Positions 35,286 through 44,266 of a DNA stretch of 64,000 nucleotides are shown one piece after another. Both the position numbers and the translations under genes were made by a program. Under the pieces are notes generated by a model. The model ran no database searches and was not told the DNA's origin. It saw only the letters and a program-made list of their open reading frames with translations. Every line of letters starts with the position of its first letter. Within the stretch, counting starts at the first letter, position 1. The stretch is from Enterocloster lavalensis (GTDB lineage: Bacteria; Bacillota; Clostridia; Lachnospirales; Lachnospiraceae). Location of the stretch: assembly GCF_902364025.1 (NCBI RefSeq), contig NZ_CABJCG010000019.1, forward strand, positions 61,089-125,088, given 5' to 3'.

Positions 35286-36584
35286 ATGAAATGTAAAAAA
35301 TTTACAATCATAATCGCCGCCGCGCTGTTTGCCGCCGCGGCCAGCGGCTGCTCCGGCCAAGCGGGGAAAAACGCAGGCCCGGAGCGCCCGGTATCGGAAC
35401 GGGAGAGCGGCTTAGCGGGAACCGGCTCCGATGCCTCAGCCATCGCCCCCATACCTGGCGCTGCCGCGCCCCCATCATCCGGCGGTGCAGCGGCTTCCGG
35501 TAAAGTCGCCTCGCCTGCCCCCTCCACGCCCCAAAACTGGTCCGACATGCGGATCGACCACAGCATGGAACTCCTCTACGCCGACCAGTTTTCCGTGGAT
35601 TACTACGACAACGGCTTTGCCATGATTACAATCGCGGACGACAACCGTTATCTTGTAGTTCCGGAGGGAGAGGCGGTTCCGGGCGGCCTCCCGGACGGTG
35701 TGACCGTGATCCGCCGCCCGTTGAACAACATTTACCTGGTGGCAACCTCGGCCATGGACCTGTTTTGCAGCCTGGACGCCGTGGACCAGATCACCCTGTC
35801 CGGCACGGACGCCTCCGGCTGGTACATCAGGGAAGCCCGTCAGGCCATCGAGAGCGGAGCCATGTCCTACGCGGGTAAATACAACGCCCCGGACTACGAG
35901 CTGATCCTTTCCAAATCCTGCGATCTGGCCGTGGAGTCCACCATGATCTATCACTCCCCGGAGGTGAAGGAGCAGTTGGAAACGCTGGGCATCCCCGTGC
36001 TGGTGGAGCGGTCCAGCTATGAGAGCCATCCCCTGGGACGGATGGAATGGCTGAAGCTGTACGCGGTGCTGCTTGGCCGGGAGGAAATGGCAGGGGAGCT
36101 GTTTGACCGGCAGATGAGCGCGCTGAACGCCGTGATGGGACAGGAGCCGACGGGCAAAACCGTGGCATTTTTCTATGTCAGCTCCAACGGGTACGTCAAT
36201 GTGAGAAAACCCGGCGACTACGTGGCAAAAATGATCGAGCTGGCCGGTGGAACTTACGCGCCCCAGAATTCTGCGGAACCGGAAAACGCCCTGTCCACCA
36301 TGAACATGCAGATGGAAGCCTTCTATGCCGCGGCCAGGGACGCGGACTACATCATTTACAACAGCACCATCGACGGGGAGCTGAAATCCCTAGATGCGCT
36401 GCTGGCCAGGAGCAGCCTTCTGGCCGATTTTAAAGCGGTAAAGGAAGGCCATGTGTGGTGCACGGAAAAAAATCTGTTTCAGGAAAGTATGGGGCTGGGA
36501 ACAATGATCCTGGACATCCACCGGATGCTCACGGAGGAGGACCCGGATCCGTCGGAAATGACCTACATCTACCCTCTGCGCTGA
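35286..36584 (+). CDS. ABC transporter substrate-binding lipoprotein, BtuF/FepB type
   Basis: 432 residues from the ATG at 35286, two bases after the preceding stop. Lipobox Cys22 (AASGC), then a Pro/Ala-rich linker and a two-lobe helical-backbone binding protein (family 8) from about residue 90. The second lobe has FFYVSSNGYVNVRKPGDYVAKMIELAGG, read in parts, which is typical of cobalamin, haem and siderophore binders. Conserved lobe glutamates that dock on the permease cannot be assigned with certainty. Order lipoprotein-binding protein-permease-ATPase under a cobalamin riboswitch points to corrinoid import. Confidence 0.85.
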   Translation: MKCKKFTIIIAAALFAAAASGCSGQAGKNAGPERPVSERESGLAGTGSDASAIAPIPGAAAPPSSGGAAASGKVASPAPSTPQNWSDMRIDHSMELLYADQFSVDYYDNGFAMITIADDNRYLVVPEGEAVPGGLPDGVTVIRRPLNNIYLVATSAMDLFCSLDAVDQITLSGTDASGWYIREARQAIESGAMSYAGKYNAPDYELILSKSCDLAVESTMIYHSPEVKEQLETLGIPVLVERSSYESHPLGRMEWLKLYAVLLGREEMAGELFDRQMSALNAVMGQEPTGKTVAFFYVSSNGYVNVRKPGDYVAKMIELAGGTYAPQNSAEPENALSTMNMQMEAFYAAARDADYIIYNSTIDGELKSLDALLARSSLLADFKAVKEGHVWCTEKNLFQESMGLGTMILDIHRMLTEEDPDPSEMTYIYPLR

Positions 36585-36615
36585 TGCAGAGCGCGAACAG
36601 ATAGGAGCAATCTTT

Positions 36616-37635
36616 ATGACAAAACGATCCTGCCTGAGGCACGGCCTCTCATTTGCCGTGCTGGCAGCTTTGATGTGTATGTTAATGATCTGGAATCTCA
36701 ATTCCGGAAGCGTGTCCCTGTCCGTAAGGGAGATCGGCCGGGTTCTGTTCCGGCGGGCCGGGGAAGAGACTGCCCAGCGCATTGTCTGGGATATCCGTTT
36801 TCCGCGGATTCTGGCGGCGGCGATCCTGGGCGGCGGCCTGTCGGTGTCCGGCTTTCTGCTGCAGACCTTTTTCGCCAACCCCATTGCCGGTCCCTTTGTG
36901 CTGGGCATCTCCTCGGGCGCAAAGCTGGTGGTCTCGCTGGTGATGATCGCGTTTTTAAGCCGCGGCCTGCCCATGGGCTCCGGGGGAATGATCCTGGCGG
37001 CCTTTGCGGGGGCCATGATCTCCATGGGGTTCGTGCTGCTGATCTCCGGAAAGGTGAAGAAGATGTCCATGCTGGTGATCTGCGGCGTGATGATCGGCTA
37101 CATCTGCTCCGCGGTCACGGATTTTATGGTCACCTTTGCGGACGACGCCAACATTGTGAACCTGCACAACTGGTCCATGGGCAGTTTTTCAGGAATGTCC
37201 TGGGAGAACATCCGGGTAATGTCAGCGGTGACGTTTCTTTCCCTCGTTCTGGTATTTCTGCTGGCCAAGCCCATCGGGGCTTATCAGATGGGAGAGGTCT
37301 ACGCCCAAAACATGGGCGTGAACATCCTGCGGTTTCGGGTGGAGCTGATCTTACTCTCCAGCCTGCTCTCGGCCTGCGTGACCGCCTTTGCCGGTCCCAT
37401 TTCCTTTGTGGGCATCGCGGTTCCCCATCTGGTGAAAAGCCTGTTCGGGACCGCAAAACCGCTGCTTTTGATCCCGGGCTGTTTTCTGGGCGGGGCGGTG
37501 TTCTGCCTGTTCTGCGATCTGATCGCGAGGACGGTGTTCGCCCCAACAGAGCTTGGGATCAGCTCGGTCACAGCGGTGTTTGGCGCGCCCATCGTCATTT
37601 ATATGATGGTGCGCGGCAGAAGGAACATGCAGTGA
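36616..37635 (+). CDS. FecCD/BtuC-type ABC permease
   Basis: 339 residues with about ten membrane helices. Landmarks of the family: RLPR-like IRFPRILAAAILGGGLSVSG near residue 57, FFANPIAGPFVLGISSGAKL, the GxxxxxGL-like coupling loop, and AFAGPISFVGIAVPHLVKS (about 256) with the ATPase contact. It acts as a homodimer with the binding protein at 35286 and the ATPase at 37649. The sequence is complete with no frameshift. Confidence 0.92.
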   Translation: MTKRSCLRHGLSFAVLAALMCMLMIWNLNSGSVSLSVREIGRVLFRRAGEETAQRIVWDIRFPRILAAAILGGGLSVSGFLLQTFFANPIAGPFVLGISSGAKLVVSLVMIAFLSRGLPMGSGGMILAAFAGAMISMGFVLLISGKVKKMSMLVICGVMIGYICSAVTDFMVTFADDANIVNLHNWSMGSFSGMSWENIRVMSAVTFLSLVLVFLLAKPIGAYQMGEVYAQNMGVNILRFRVELILLSSLLSACVTAFAGPISFVGIAVPHLVKSLFGTAKPLLLIPGCFLGGAVFCLFCDLIARTVFAPTELGISSVTAVFGAPIVIYMMVRGRRNMQ

Positions 37636-37648
37636 GGAGGCGGAATAC

Positions 37649-38752
37649 ATGACGGGCGATTACATTTACACGGAACAGATGGATGTGGGCTACGGGAGCG
37701 TTCCTCTCATCCGGCAGATTGAACTCCACGTCAGGCCGGGGGAGATCGTGACTCTTATCGGGCCGAACGGAGCGGGAAAATCCACGATTTTAAAGAGCGT
37801 GATCCGGCAGCTAAACCTGTTGGGCGGCGCGGTCTATCTGGACGGCGCCCGGATGCAGGACATGCCGGAGAAGGAGATCGCCAGGCGCATGGCGATCCTG
37901 ATGACAGAGCGGATCCACCCGGAGCTAATGACCTGCGAGGACGTGGTGGGCACGGGCCGCTATCCCTACACGGGCCGGATGGGGATTCTTGGCGCCGGGG
38001 ACCGGAGAAAGGTGCGGGAGGCCCTGGAGCTGGTGCACGCGGGCGAGCTGGCCGGGCGGTTTTTCACGGAGGTCAGCGATGGCCAGAAGCAGCGCGTGCT
38101 CCTGGCCCGCGCCGTCTGCCAGGAGCCGGAGGCCATTGTGTTGGACGAGCCCACGTCGTTTCTGGACATCCGGCACAAGCTGGAATTACTCACCATTCTG
38201 AAGGATTTGGTACACCGGAAACGGGTTGCGGTGCTGATGTCCCTCCACGAGCTGGACCTGGCGCAGAAGATTTCCGATTACATTGTCTGCGTCAACGGAA
38301 ACTCCATCGAGCGCTGCGGCGTCCCGGAGGAAATCTTCACCTCCACATACATTACCAGGCTCTACGGAATTACCAAGGGCAGCTACCAGGCGGAGCTGGG
38401 CTGCCTGGAAATGGAACCGGCACAGGGGTCCCCCCAGGTTTTTGTCATCGGGGGAAACGGCAGCGGAATCCCCGTTTACCGCAGGCTCCAGCGCAGGGGA
38501 ATTCCCTTTGCAGCCGGAGTGCTCCATGAAAATGACATCGATTATCCGGTGGCAAAGGCCCTGGCCTCCCGCCTGATCGGAGAGCGCGCCTTCGAACCCA
38601 TCGGAGAGGAGGCGTTTGCCCGGGCTGCCGAAGTGCTGCAAGCCTGCGGCCGGGTGATCTGCTGCCCGGCCCATTTCGGAGCAATGAATGAAAAAAACCG
38701 TATTTTGGCGGAGCTTGGGGCGGACAGGCTGTGCGGGATGGAGGATATCTGA
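37649..38752 (+). CDS. BtuD/FecE-type ABC ATPase with a C-terminal extra domain
   Basis: 367 residues, about 110 longer than a plain FecE ATPase. Walker A GPNGAGKST (about residue 38), signature VSDGQKQRVLLARA, Walker B AIVLDEPTS and the switch histidine in MSLHELDLA are all intact. The extra C-terminal domain (about 255-367) begins VFVIGGNGSGIPVYRRL and looks Rossmann-like. It has two cysteines in VICCPAHFG. Related corrinoid ATPases in Clostridia carry the same tail; its role is not established. It ends the transport set. Confidence 0.9.
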   Translation: MTGDYIYTEQMDVGYGSVPLIRQIELHVRPGEIVTLIGPNGAGKSTILKSVIRQLNLLGGAVYLDGARMQDMPEKEIARRMAILMTERIHPELMTCEDVVGTGRYPYTGRMGILGAGDRRKVREALELVHAGELAGRFFTEVSDGQKQRVLLARAVCQEPEAIVLDEPTSFLDIRHKLELLTILKDLVHRKRVAVLMSLHELDLAQKISDYIVCVNGNSIERCGVPEEIFTSTYITRLYGITKGSYQAELGCLEMEPAQGSPQVFVIGGNGSGIPVYRRLQRRGIPFAAGVLHENDIDYPVAKALASRLIGERAFEPIGEEAFARAAEVLQACGRVICCPAHFGAMNEKNRILAELGADRLCGMEDI

Positions 38753-38808
38753 GCGGACCGGTGCATATCTGTGCAATCCGAGAAAACTCTAAGCGTGTCC
38801 CTGCCTCT

Positions 38809-39606
38809 CTAGGCCAGTTCAACTTTCAACTGAAGCTCCGTCACCTGCTCCTCCACATGTTTGGTGGTGTGGTTGTCGATCCAGAGCAGCTCCAGCAGGG
38901 GCTCGCAGGCCGCCATGCCGTGGTCCCGGGCATACTGCAGGAGCTGGGGCACGAACCGGCGGGTCTGCCGGAAACTGCCGCTGTAACAGACGGACAGATA
39001 GGTCCCCGCCTCGATGGAATGCTCTCCCTCCGGGTGGAGGAGGAACACCGCCTCATACTGCTGGCAGCGCCCGTCCAGCGCGTCGGACAGGTTCAGGAAG
39101 GAGCCCATCTGGTTGTTGCCGATAATATACTGGCGGTCCGGCTCAAACGCCACCAGCTGCTTGATGAGGACATCCATCTCCTCGTCCGTCTCATAGCTCT
39201 GCATGATCCGGTGGCAGGGCCGTCCGGGCAGCGTTTTTAACGAAATCGTCCCCAGTGGCAGCCGGACTGCCTGGGCGATGGTCTCGCGGCGGGTGATAAT
39301 GTTGTCCCGCAGCTCCTGAAGCCGGGCGATCTGCTGGTCGATCAGGCACAGCTCCTGCTGAAACAGCTCCAGGGTGGAGCCCACGCTTCTGTTCTCAATA
39401 TAGGACCGGATCTGGTCCATGGAAAATCCCAAATCCCTCAGGTCGCGGATCACATTCAGACACCACAGATCCTCGGTGCGGTAGATCCGGTATCCGTTTG
39501 GCGCCCGCCGGGGCACCAGGATGCCAAGCTCCTCGTAATAGCGCAGAATATCCGTGCTGATGCCGTATAAGGCCGCGATCTCACCGATTTTATAATATGT
39601 AGACAT
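38809..39606 (-). CDS. MerR family regulator with GyrI-like ligand domain
   Basis: 265 residues. The MerR winged helix occupies residues 1-70 (YKIGEIAALYGISTDILRYYEELGIL, read in parts, and NGYRIYRTEDLWCL). A coiled-coil dimer helix follows (about 80-120), and then a GyrI/BmrR-like effector domain (about 125-265) for drug-like molecules. It is the only confident minus-strand gene in the window and is divergent from a MATE pump. MerR-type activators twist long-spacer promoters; a fitting operator lies between the two genes. Confidence 0.9.
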   Translation of the reverse strand: MSTYYKIGEIAALYGISTDILRYYEELGILVPRRAPNGYRIYRTEDLWCLNVIRDLRDLGFSMDQIRSYIENRSVGSTLELFQQELCLIDQQIARLQELRDNIITRRETIAQAVRLPLGTISLKTLPGRPCHRIMQSYETDEEMDVLIKQLVAFEPDRQYIIGNNQMGSFLNLSDALDGRCQQYEAVFLLHPEGEHSIEAGTYLSVCYSGSFRQTRRFVPQLLQYARDHGMAACEPLLELLWIDNHTTKHVEEQVTELQLKVELA

Positions 39607-39641
39607 GGAATTCCCCCTAAATCTGGCAAATTTTGCTGTAT

Positions 39642-39679
39642 ACCTTGGTATTATACCAAGGTTTATACTGAAATTGCAA
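39642..39679 (-). promoter_or_regulatory. MerR-type operator and promoter between merR and the MATE gene
   Basis: ACCTTGG-TATTATA-CCAAGGT at 39642-39662 is a perfect 7-bp dyad. On the minus strand TTGCAA, an 18-base spacer and TATAAT place a promoter whose -10 box sits in the centre of the dyad and reads into the regulator gene. The site fits autoregulation. I could not find an equally good promoter for the MATE gene. Confidence 0.65.
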
Positions 39680-39739
39680 CGGCGGTTGTCAAAACGGAGT
39701 CATCCGCGCTGGCCGTGTTGAAATAAAAGGGGGAATTTT

Positions 39740-41149
39740 ATGAATTTCGAAGGTATTTCACTGAAGAAAAATTTCTGGAGATTTGTCTGGCCGTCGGTGG
39801 TGGCCCAGTGGATCTTTGCGCTGTACACCATGGTGGACGGCATGTTTGTGGCGAGGGGCGTGTCCGAGTCGGCGTTGGCAGCGGTGAACATTGTCTCGCC
39901 CTTTGTGAACTTTTTGTTTTCCGTGTCCATTCTCTTCGCAGTGGGCACGTCCACCATTGTGGCCATCTACCTGGGACAGGGAAAACACCTGGAGGCCAAC
40001 CAGGCCAACACCCAGAACCTAATTGTTTCTGCGGCGGTGTCCCTGTTGATCACCGTGGTGATGTGGCTGGGAGTGAACTCCGCGGTCCGGTTTCTGGGGG
40101 CCACGGAGGCCACCATGGAGTATGCGCGCCATTACATCCTGTCCATTCTTCCCTTTGCCTGGTGTTTCATCCTCTCCTACACCTTTGAGACGCTGGTGAA
40201 AACCGACGGCTACCCCAGGTTCGCCACCATCGTGGTCTCCCTGGGCGCTGTGATCAACTGCATTCTGGATTACCTGTTCGTCATGGTGTTCCACTGGGGA
40301 GTGGCCGGCGCAGGGGTGGCCACGGGCATCTCCCAGATGATCCCGGTCTTTTTATACCTGAAGCATTTCCTCGGGCCAAAGGCCGTCATCCGGTTTGCAA
40401 AACCGCGCTGGGATTTCGGGCAGCTGGGCCGGGTGGTGAAGATCGGACTGTCCTCCGGCCTCACCGAGCTGTCGGCGGGAATCACGGTGCTCATGTTCAA
40501 CCACGCCATTCTGCGCTACATCGGGGAGCAGGGCGTGGTGAGCTATACCATCATCGCCTATGTCAATATGATCGTGGTCATGTCCATGGCGGGCATCAGC
40601 CAGGGCATCCAGCCGCTCATCAGCTTCTACTACGGGAAACAGGATCATAAGGTCTGCAAAAAGCTGCTGCGCTACTCCCTGGCCGCCACCGTGGGCCTGG
40701 CCGGGGCCGCGTTTCTTGCCTGCATGGGCGGGGCGCAGCTGTTGGTCAATGTCTTTATTTCAAAGGAGCTGACCGGATTGCGGGTCTATTCCGCGTCGGT
40801 GTTTCGGATCTTCAGCGTCTCCTTCCTGATCGTGGGCTTTAACGTGGTGGGATCCGGATATTTCACGGCGGTTGAGCGGCCAAAAGAATCCCTGGTCATC
40901 TCCCTGGGACGCGGCGTGGTGATCCTGTTTGCAGCCCTGGCCGGCTGCATCGCCCTGTTCGGAGGCGAGGGCATCTGGTGGGCGCCCACGGTGTCCGAAG
41001 CGGCCTGCCTGGGAATCACCCTGCTGCTTGTGCGGCGCATGGCGGGGCGGGAGGAGCGGGAGCGGACCGAAGGCGGGATTCCCGCCGGACCGGCGGGCCC
41101 TGAGGCCGGCAGTACCGGCGGGACAGCAGAACGGACGTTACCCGGCTGA
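39740..41149 (+). CDS. MATE family efflux transporter
   Basis: 469 residues with twelve membrane helices in two six-helix halves. N-terminal FVWPSVVAQWIFALYTMVDG and VSESALAAVNIVSPFVN are typical of the NorM/DinF-like group, as is GISQGIQPLISFYYGK in the second half. MATE proteins expel cationic drugs or metabolites using sodium or protons. The Gly/Glu/Arg-rich tail after the last helix is variable. It is probably controlled by the adjacent MerR regulator, by analogy with BmrR- and MtaN-like pairs. Confidence 0.92.
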   Translation: MNFEGISLKKNFWRFVWPSVVAQWIFALYTMVDGMFVARGVSESALAAVNIVSPFVNFLFSVSILFAVGTSTIVAIYLGQGKHLEANQANTQNLIVSAAVSLLITVVMWLGVNSAVRFLGATEATMEYARHYILSILPFAWCFILSYTFETLVKTDGYPRFATIVVSLGAVINCILDYLFVMVFHWGVAGAGVATGISQMIPVFLYLKHFLGPKAVIRFAKPRWDFGQLGRVVKIGLSSGLTELSAGITVLMFNHAILRYIGEQGVVSYTIIAYVNMIVVMSMAGISQGIQPLISFYYGKQDHKVCKKLLRYSLAATVGLAGAAFLACMGGAQLLVNVFISKELTGLRVYSASVFRIFSVSFLIVGFNVVGSGYFTAVERPKESLVISLGRGVVILFAALAGCIALFGGEGIWWAPTVSEAACLGITLLLVRRMAGREERERTEGGIPAGPAGPEAGSTGGTAERTLPG

Positions 41150-41353
41150 AAAATATTACGCGGATGCGGGGAAAAAATAATCTCCCCCTCGTTATCGATA
41201 ATAGAGAACAATACAACATAATCGCGGTTATTGTAAAGGTTCAAATCAGATGGGAAGTGATGTGGGGAAAAGTTGGACACAGTGGTATAAGAAACTCAAA
41301 AATGGAAATCCTGTTAATGTTTTTCAAAGTTTTTCAATTACTCAAAAATCCGG

Positions 41354-41382
41354 TTTACAACCGAACCGGAGTGTGATATACT
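41354..41382 (+). promoter_or_regulatory. Promoter of rpsO
   Basis: TTTACA at 41354-41359, 17-base spacer, TATACT at 41377-41382. The transcript would have an untranslated leader of about 90 bases, long enough for S15 autoregulation, but I cannot define a specific S15-binding fold. The 330-base gap 41150-41479 shows, besides this promoter, only a weak hairpin near 41170-41193 (GGGGA/TCTCCCC) that may end the MATE transcript. Confidence 0.75.
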
Positions 41383-41479
41383 GAATCGGTATGAAATGAC
41401 GCCGATGCCCGGTTGTCCGGTGACTCCAGCCGACGGCCTGGTTTACGGTAAGACTAATTTTAATTTAGGAGGAAACATC

Positions 41480-41746
41480 ATGATTTCTAAGGAAAAGAAA
41501 GCACAGATCATCGCGGAGTATGGCCGCAAGCCCGGAGATACCGGTTCACCTGAGGTACAGATCGCGATCCTGACCGCCAGAATTGCCGAGCTGACCCAGC
41601 ACTTACAGGACAACAAGAAAGATCATCACTCCAGAAGAGGACTTCTGATGATGGTTGGACAGAGAAGAGGACTTCTGGACTATTTAAAGAAGACCGACCT
41701 GGAAGGCTACCGTGCTTTAATTGAGAAATTAGGCATCAGAAAGTAA
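41480..41746 (+). CDS. rpsO: 30S ribosomal protein S15
   Basis: 88 residues, standard length. [20 protein letters not shown] begins the protein at the ATG behind [48 protein letters not shown] and LLDYLK are hallmark S15 segments that contact 16S rRNA. The upstream in-frame extension is not part of the gene. It is followed by pnp, the classical order in bacteria. Confidence 0.98.
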   Translation: MISKEKKAQIIAEYGRKPGDTGSPEVQIAILTARIAELTQHLQDNKKDHHSRRGLLMMVGQRRGLLDYLKKTDLEGYRALIEKLGIRK

Positions 41747-41756
41747 TTTCAAACGT

Positions 41757-41790
41757 TAGGGTGGAGTTTTCAGAGCTCCACCCTATATTT
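41757..41790 (+). terminator. Hairpin terminator between rpsO and pnp
   Basis: TAGGGTGGAG (41757-41766) pairs perfectly with CTCCACCCTA (41776-41785). The T tract behind it is short, so it may be partial, letting some transcription run into pnp. The remaining gap to 42019 shows no clear promoter. Confidence 0.7.
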
Positions 41791-42019
41791 GCAGTTACTG
41801 TTCCCTTCATCCCCGCGCGGCGGCCTTTGCGGAGCGCTCAGGCGGCGGCAAAGCCCGGCGGATACGGACAAGGGACGATTTAGTTTTGCATTCTCTCTGG
41901 CAGAGGAATTACCCCGAGACCGCTGATGTGGCCGTAAAACGGCGATTTGCGGACAGATCAGTAGTTTCGGCGTCTTCTGCCAGTGTAAGATATGATTTCA
42001 AAGAAAAGGAGATAACCAT

Positions 42020-44128
42020 ATGTTCAAAAGTTACAGTATGGACCTGGCAGGGCGCAAGCTGACCGTAGAGGTAGGCAGAGTGGCTGCCCAGGCGAACGGC
42101 GCCGTTTTTATGCACTATGGCGACACAGTGGTGCTGTCCACCGCAACCGCTTCCACCAAACCCAGAGAGGGCATCGATTTCTTCCCCCTGAGCGTGGAGT
42201 TCGAGGAGAAGCTTTACGCCGTGGGTAAGATTCCCGGCGGCTTCAACAAGAGAGAGGGAAAGGCTTCCGAGAACGCAGTGCTGACCGCCCGCGTGATCGA
42301 CCGCCCCATGCGTCCCCTGTTCCCCAAGGATTACCGCAACGACGTGACGCTGGACAACATCGTGATGTCCGTGGACCCCAACTGCAGCCCTGAGCTGACC
42401 GCTATGCTGGGTTCCGCCATCGCAACGTCCATTTCCGATATCCCCTTCGCCGGTCCCTGCGCAACCACCCAGGTGGGCATGATCGACGGCGAGTTCATCA
42501 TCAACCCCACCGCTGACCAGAAGCACGTGAGCGATCTGGCCCTGACCGTGGCTTCCACCCGGGAAAAGGTGATTATGATCGAAGCCGGCGCCAATGAGGT
42601 GCCGGAGGACAAGATGATCGAGGCCATTTTCAAGGCTGACCAGGTCAACAAGGAGATCATCGCATTTATCGACACCATCGTGGCCGAGTGCGGCAAGGAA
42701 AAGCACACCTACGAGAGCTGCGCAATTCCGGAAGAGCTGTTCGCAGCCATCAAGGAGCTGGTTCCCCCGGCAGAGATGGAGGAAGCGGTATTTACCGACG
42801 ACAAGCAGACCCGCGAGGGCAACATCCGCGCCATCAACGAGCGCCTTGAGGAGGCGTTTGCCGAGAACGAGGAGTGGCTGGGCCTGATCGACGAGGCGGT
42901 TTACCAGTACCAGAAAAAGACCGTCCGCAAGATGATCTTAAAGGACCACAAGCGTCCCGACGGCCGTGCGATCACCGAGATCCGCCACCTGGCCGCGGAA
43001 GTGGACCTGCTGCCCAGAGTGCACGGCTCCGGCATGTTCACCCGCGGACAGACTCAGATCTTAAACGCCTGTACCCTGGCTCCCCTGTCCGAGGCACAGC
43101 GCCTGGACGGACTGGATGAGAACGAGACCAGCAAGCGCTATATGCACCACTACAATTTCCCGTCCTTCTCCGTAGGCGAGACCAAGCCCAGCAGAGGACC
43201 GGGACGCCGCGAGATCGGCCATGGCGCTTTAGCGGAGCGCGCGCTGGTGCCGGTGCTTCCCTCCGAGGAAGAGTTCCCCTACGCCATCCGCACCGTGTCT
43301 GAGACCATGGAGTCCAACGGCTCCACCTCCCAGGCCAGCATCTGCGCCTCCACTCTGTCCCTGATGGCCGCCGGCGTGCCGATCAAGGATATGGTGGCCG
43401 GAATCTCCTGCGGTCTGGTGACCGGCGAGACCGACGACGATTACCTGGTTCTGACCGATATCCAGGGCCTGGAAGATTTCTTCGGCGACATGGACTTCAA
43501 GGTGGCAGGTACCAAGAAGGGTATCACCGCCATCCAGATGGATATCAAGATCCACGGCCTGACCCGCCCGATCATCGAGGAGGCGATTACCAGAACCAGA
43601 GAGGCCAGAATCCACATCCTGGACGACGTGATGCGCCCGGTGATCTCCGAGCCCAGAAAGCACTTAAGCCCCTACGCTCCCAAGATCGTGCAGATCAACA
43701 TCGATCCCCAGAAGATCGGCGACGTGGTCGGCAAGCAGGGTAAGGTGATCAACAAGATCATCGAGGAGACCGGCGTGAAGATCGACATCAACGACGACGG
43801 TTCCGTGAATGTCTGCGGCACCGACGAGGCGATGATCAACCGCGCGGTTCAGATTATCAAGAGCATTGTGACCGAGATCGAGCCCGGCATGATCTTTACC
43901 GGCAAAGTGGTGCGTCTGATGAACTTCGGCGCGTTTGTGGAGCTGGCTCCGGGTAAGGACGGCATGATCCACATCTCCAAGCTGTCTGAGAAGCGCGTGA
44001 ACACGGTCGAGGACGTGGTCAACATCGGCGACGAGGTTACGGTTAAGGTAATCGAGGTCGACAAGATGGGCAGAATCAATCTGAGCATGAAACCCAGCGA
44101 TCTGGCTCCCAAAAAAGAGTCCAAGTAA
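42020..44128 (+). CDS. pnp: Polynucleotide phosphorylase
   Basis: 702 residues, full length. Two RNase PH-like core domains (about 5-210 and 310-540) flank an all-helical domain. KIVQINIDPQKIGDVVGKQG, read in parts, marks the KH domain (about 555-615), and TGKVVRLMNFGAFVEL marks the S1 domain (about 620-690). The enzyme degrades RNA 3' to 5' with phosphate and can add tails. FFGDMDFKVAGTKKGITAIQ carries the phosphorolytic site. Strong ribosome binding site and terminator; ordinary housekeeping gene. Confidence 0.98.
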   Translation: MFKSYSMDLAGRKLTVEVGRVAAQANGAVFMHYGDTVVLSTATASTKPREGIDFFPLSVEFEEKLYAVGKIPGGFNKREGKASENAVLTARVIDRPMRPLFPKDYRNDVTLDNIVMSVDPNCSPELTAMLGSAIATSISDIPFAGPCATTQVGMIDGEFIINPTADQKHVSDLALTVASTREKVIMIEAGANEVPEDKMIEAIFKADQVNKEIIAFIDTIVAECGKEKHTYESCAIPEELFAAIKELVPPAEMEEAVFTDDKQTREGNIRAINERLEEAFAENEEWLGLIDEAVYQYQKKTVRKMILKDHKRPDGRAITEIRHLAAEVDLLPRVHGSGMFTRGQTQILNACTLAPLSEAQRLDGLDENETSKRYMHHYNFPSFSVGETKPSRGPGRREIGHGALAERALVPVLPSEEEFPYAIRTVSETMESNGSTSQASICASTLSLMAAGVPIKDMVAGISCGLVTGETDDDYLVLTDIQGLEDFFGDMDFKVAGTKKGITAIQMDIKIHGLTRPIIEEAITRTREARIHILDDVMRPVISEPRKHLSPYAPKIVQINIDPQKIGDVVGKQGKVINKIIEETGVKIDINDDGSVNVCGTDEAMINRAVQIIKSIVTEIEPGMIFTGKVVRLMNFGAFVELAPGKDGMIHISKLSEKRVNTVEDVVNIGDEVTVKVIEVDKMGRINLSMKPSDLAPKKESK

Positions 44129-44169
44129 GCGGGAACCGCTCTGAAATACAGTCCGAAATAACGTGACGG

Positions 44170-44208
44170 AAAAGACAATGCCGGTGAAAATCAGGCATTG
44201 TCTTTTTT
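44170..44208 (+). terminator. Terminator after pnp
   Basis: AAAGACAATGCC (44171-44182) pairs perfectly with GGCATTGTCTTT (44194-44205), followed by TTT. Confidence 0.95.
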
Positions 44209-44226
44209 CGTGGAGCGTTATATAAT
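44198..44226 (+). promoter_or_regulatory. Promoter of gltX overlapping the pnp terminator
   Basis: TTGTCT at 44198-44203, 17-base spacer, TATAAT at 44221-44226. The -35 box lies inside the 3' arm of the terminator, a compact arrangement. The gltX ATG follows 40 bases on. Confidence 0.7.
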
Positions 44227-44266
44227 GTGTTAATGGAAACAGAACAAAACGATAGGAGATCGTGAG

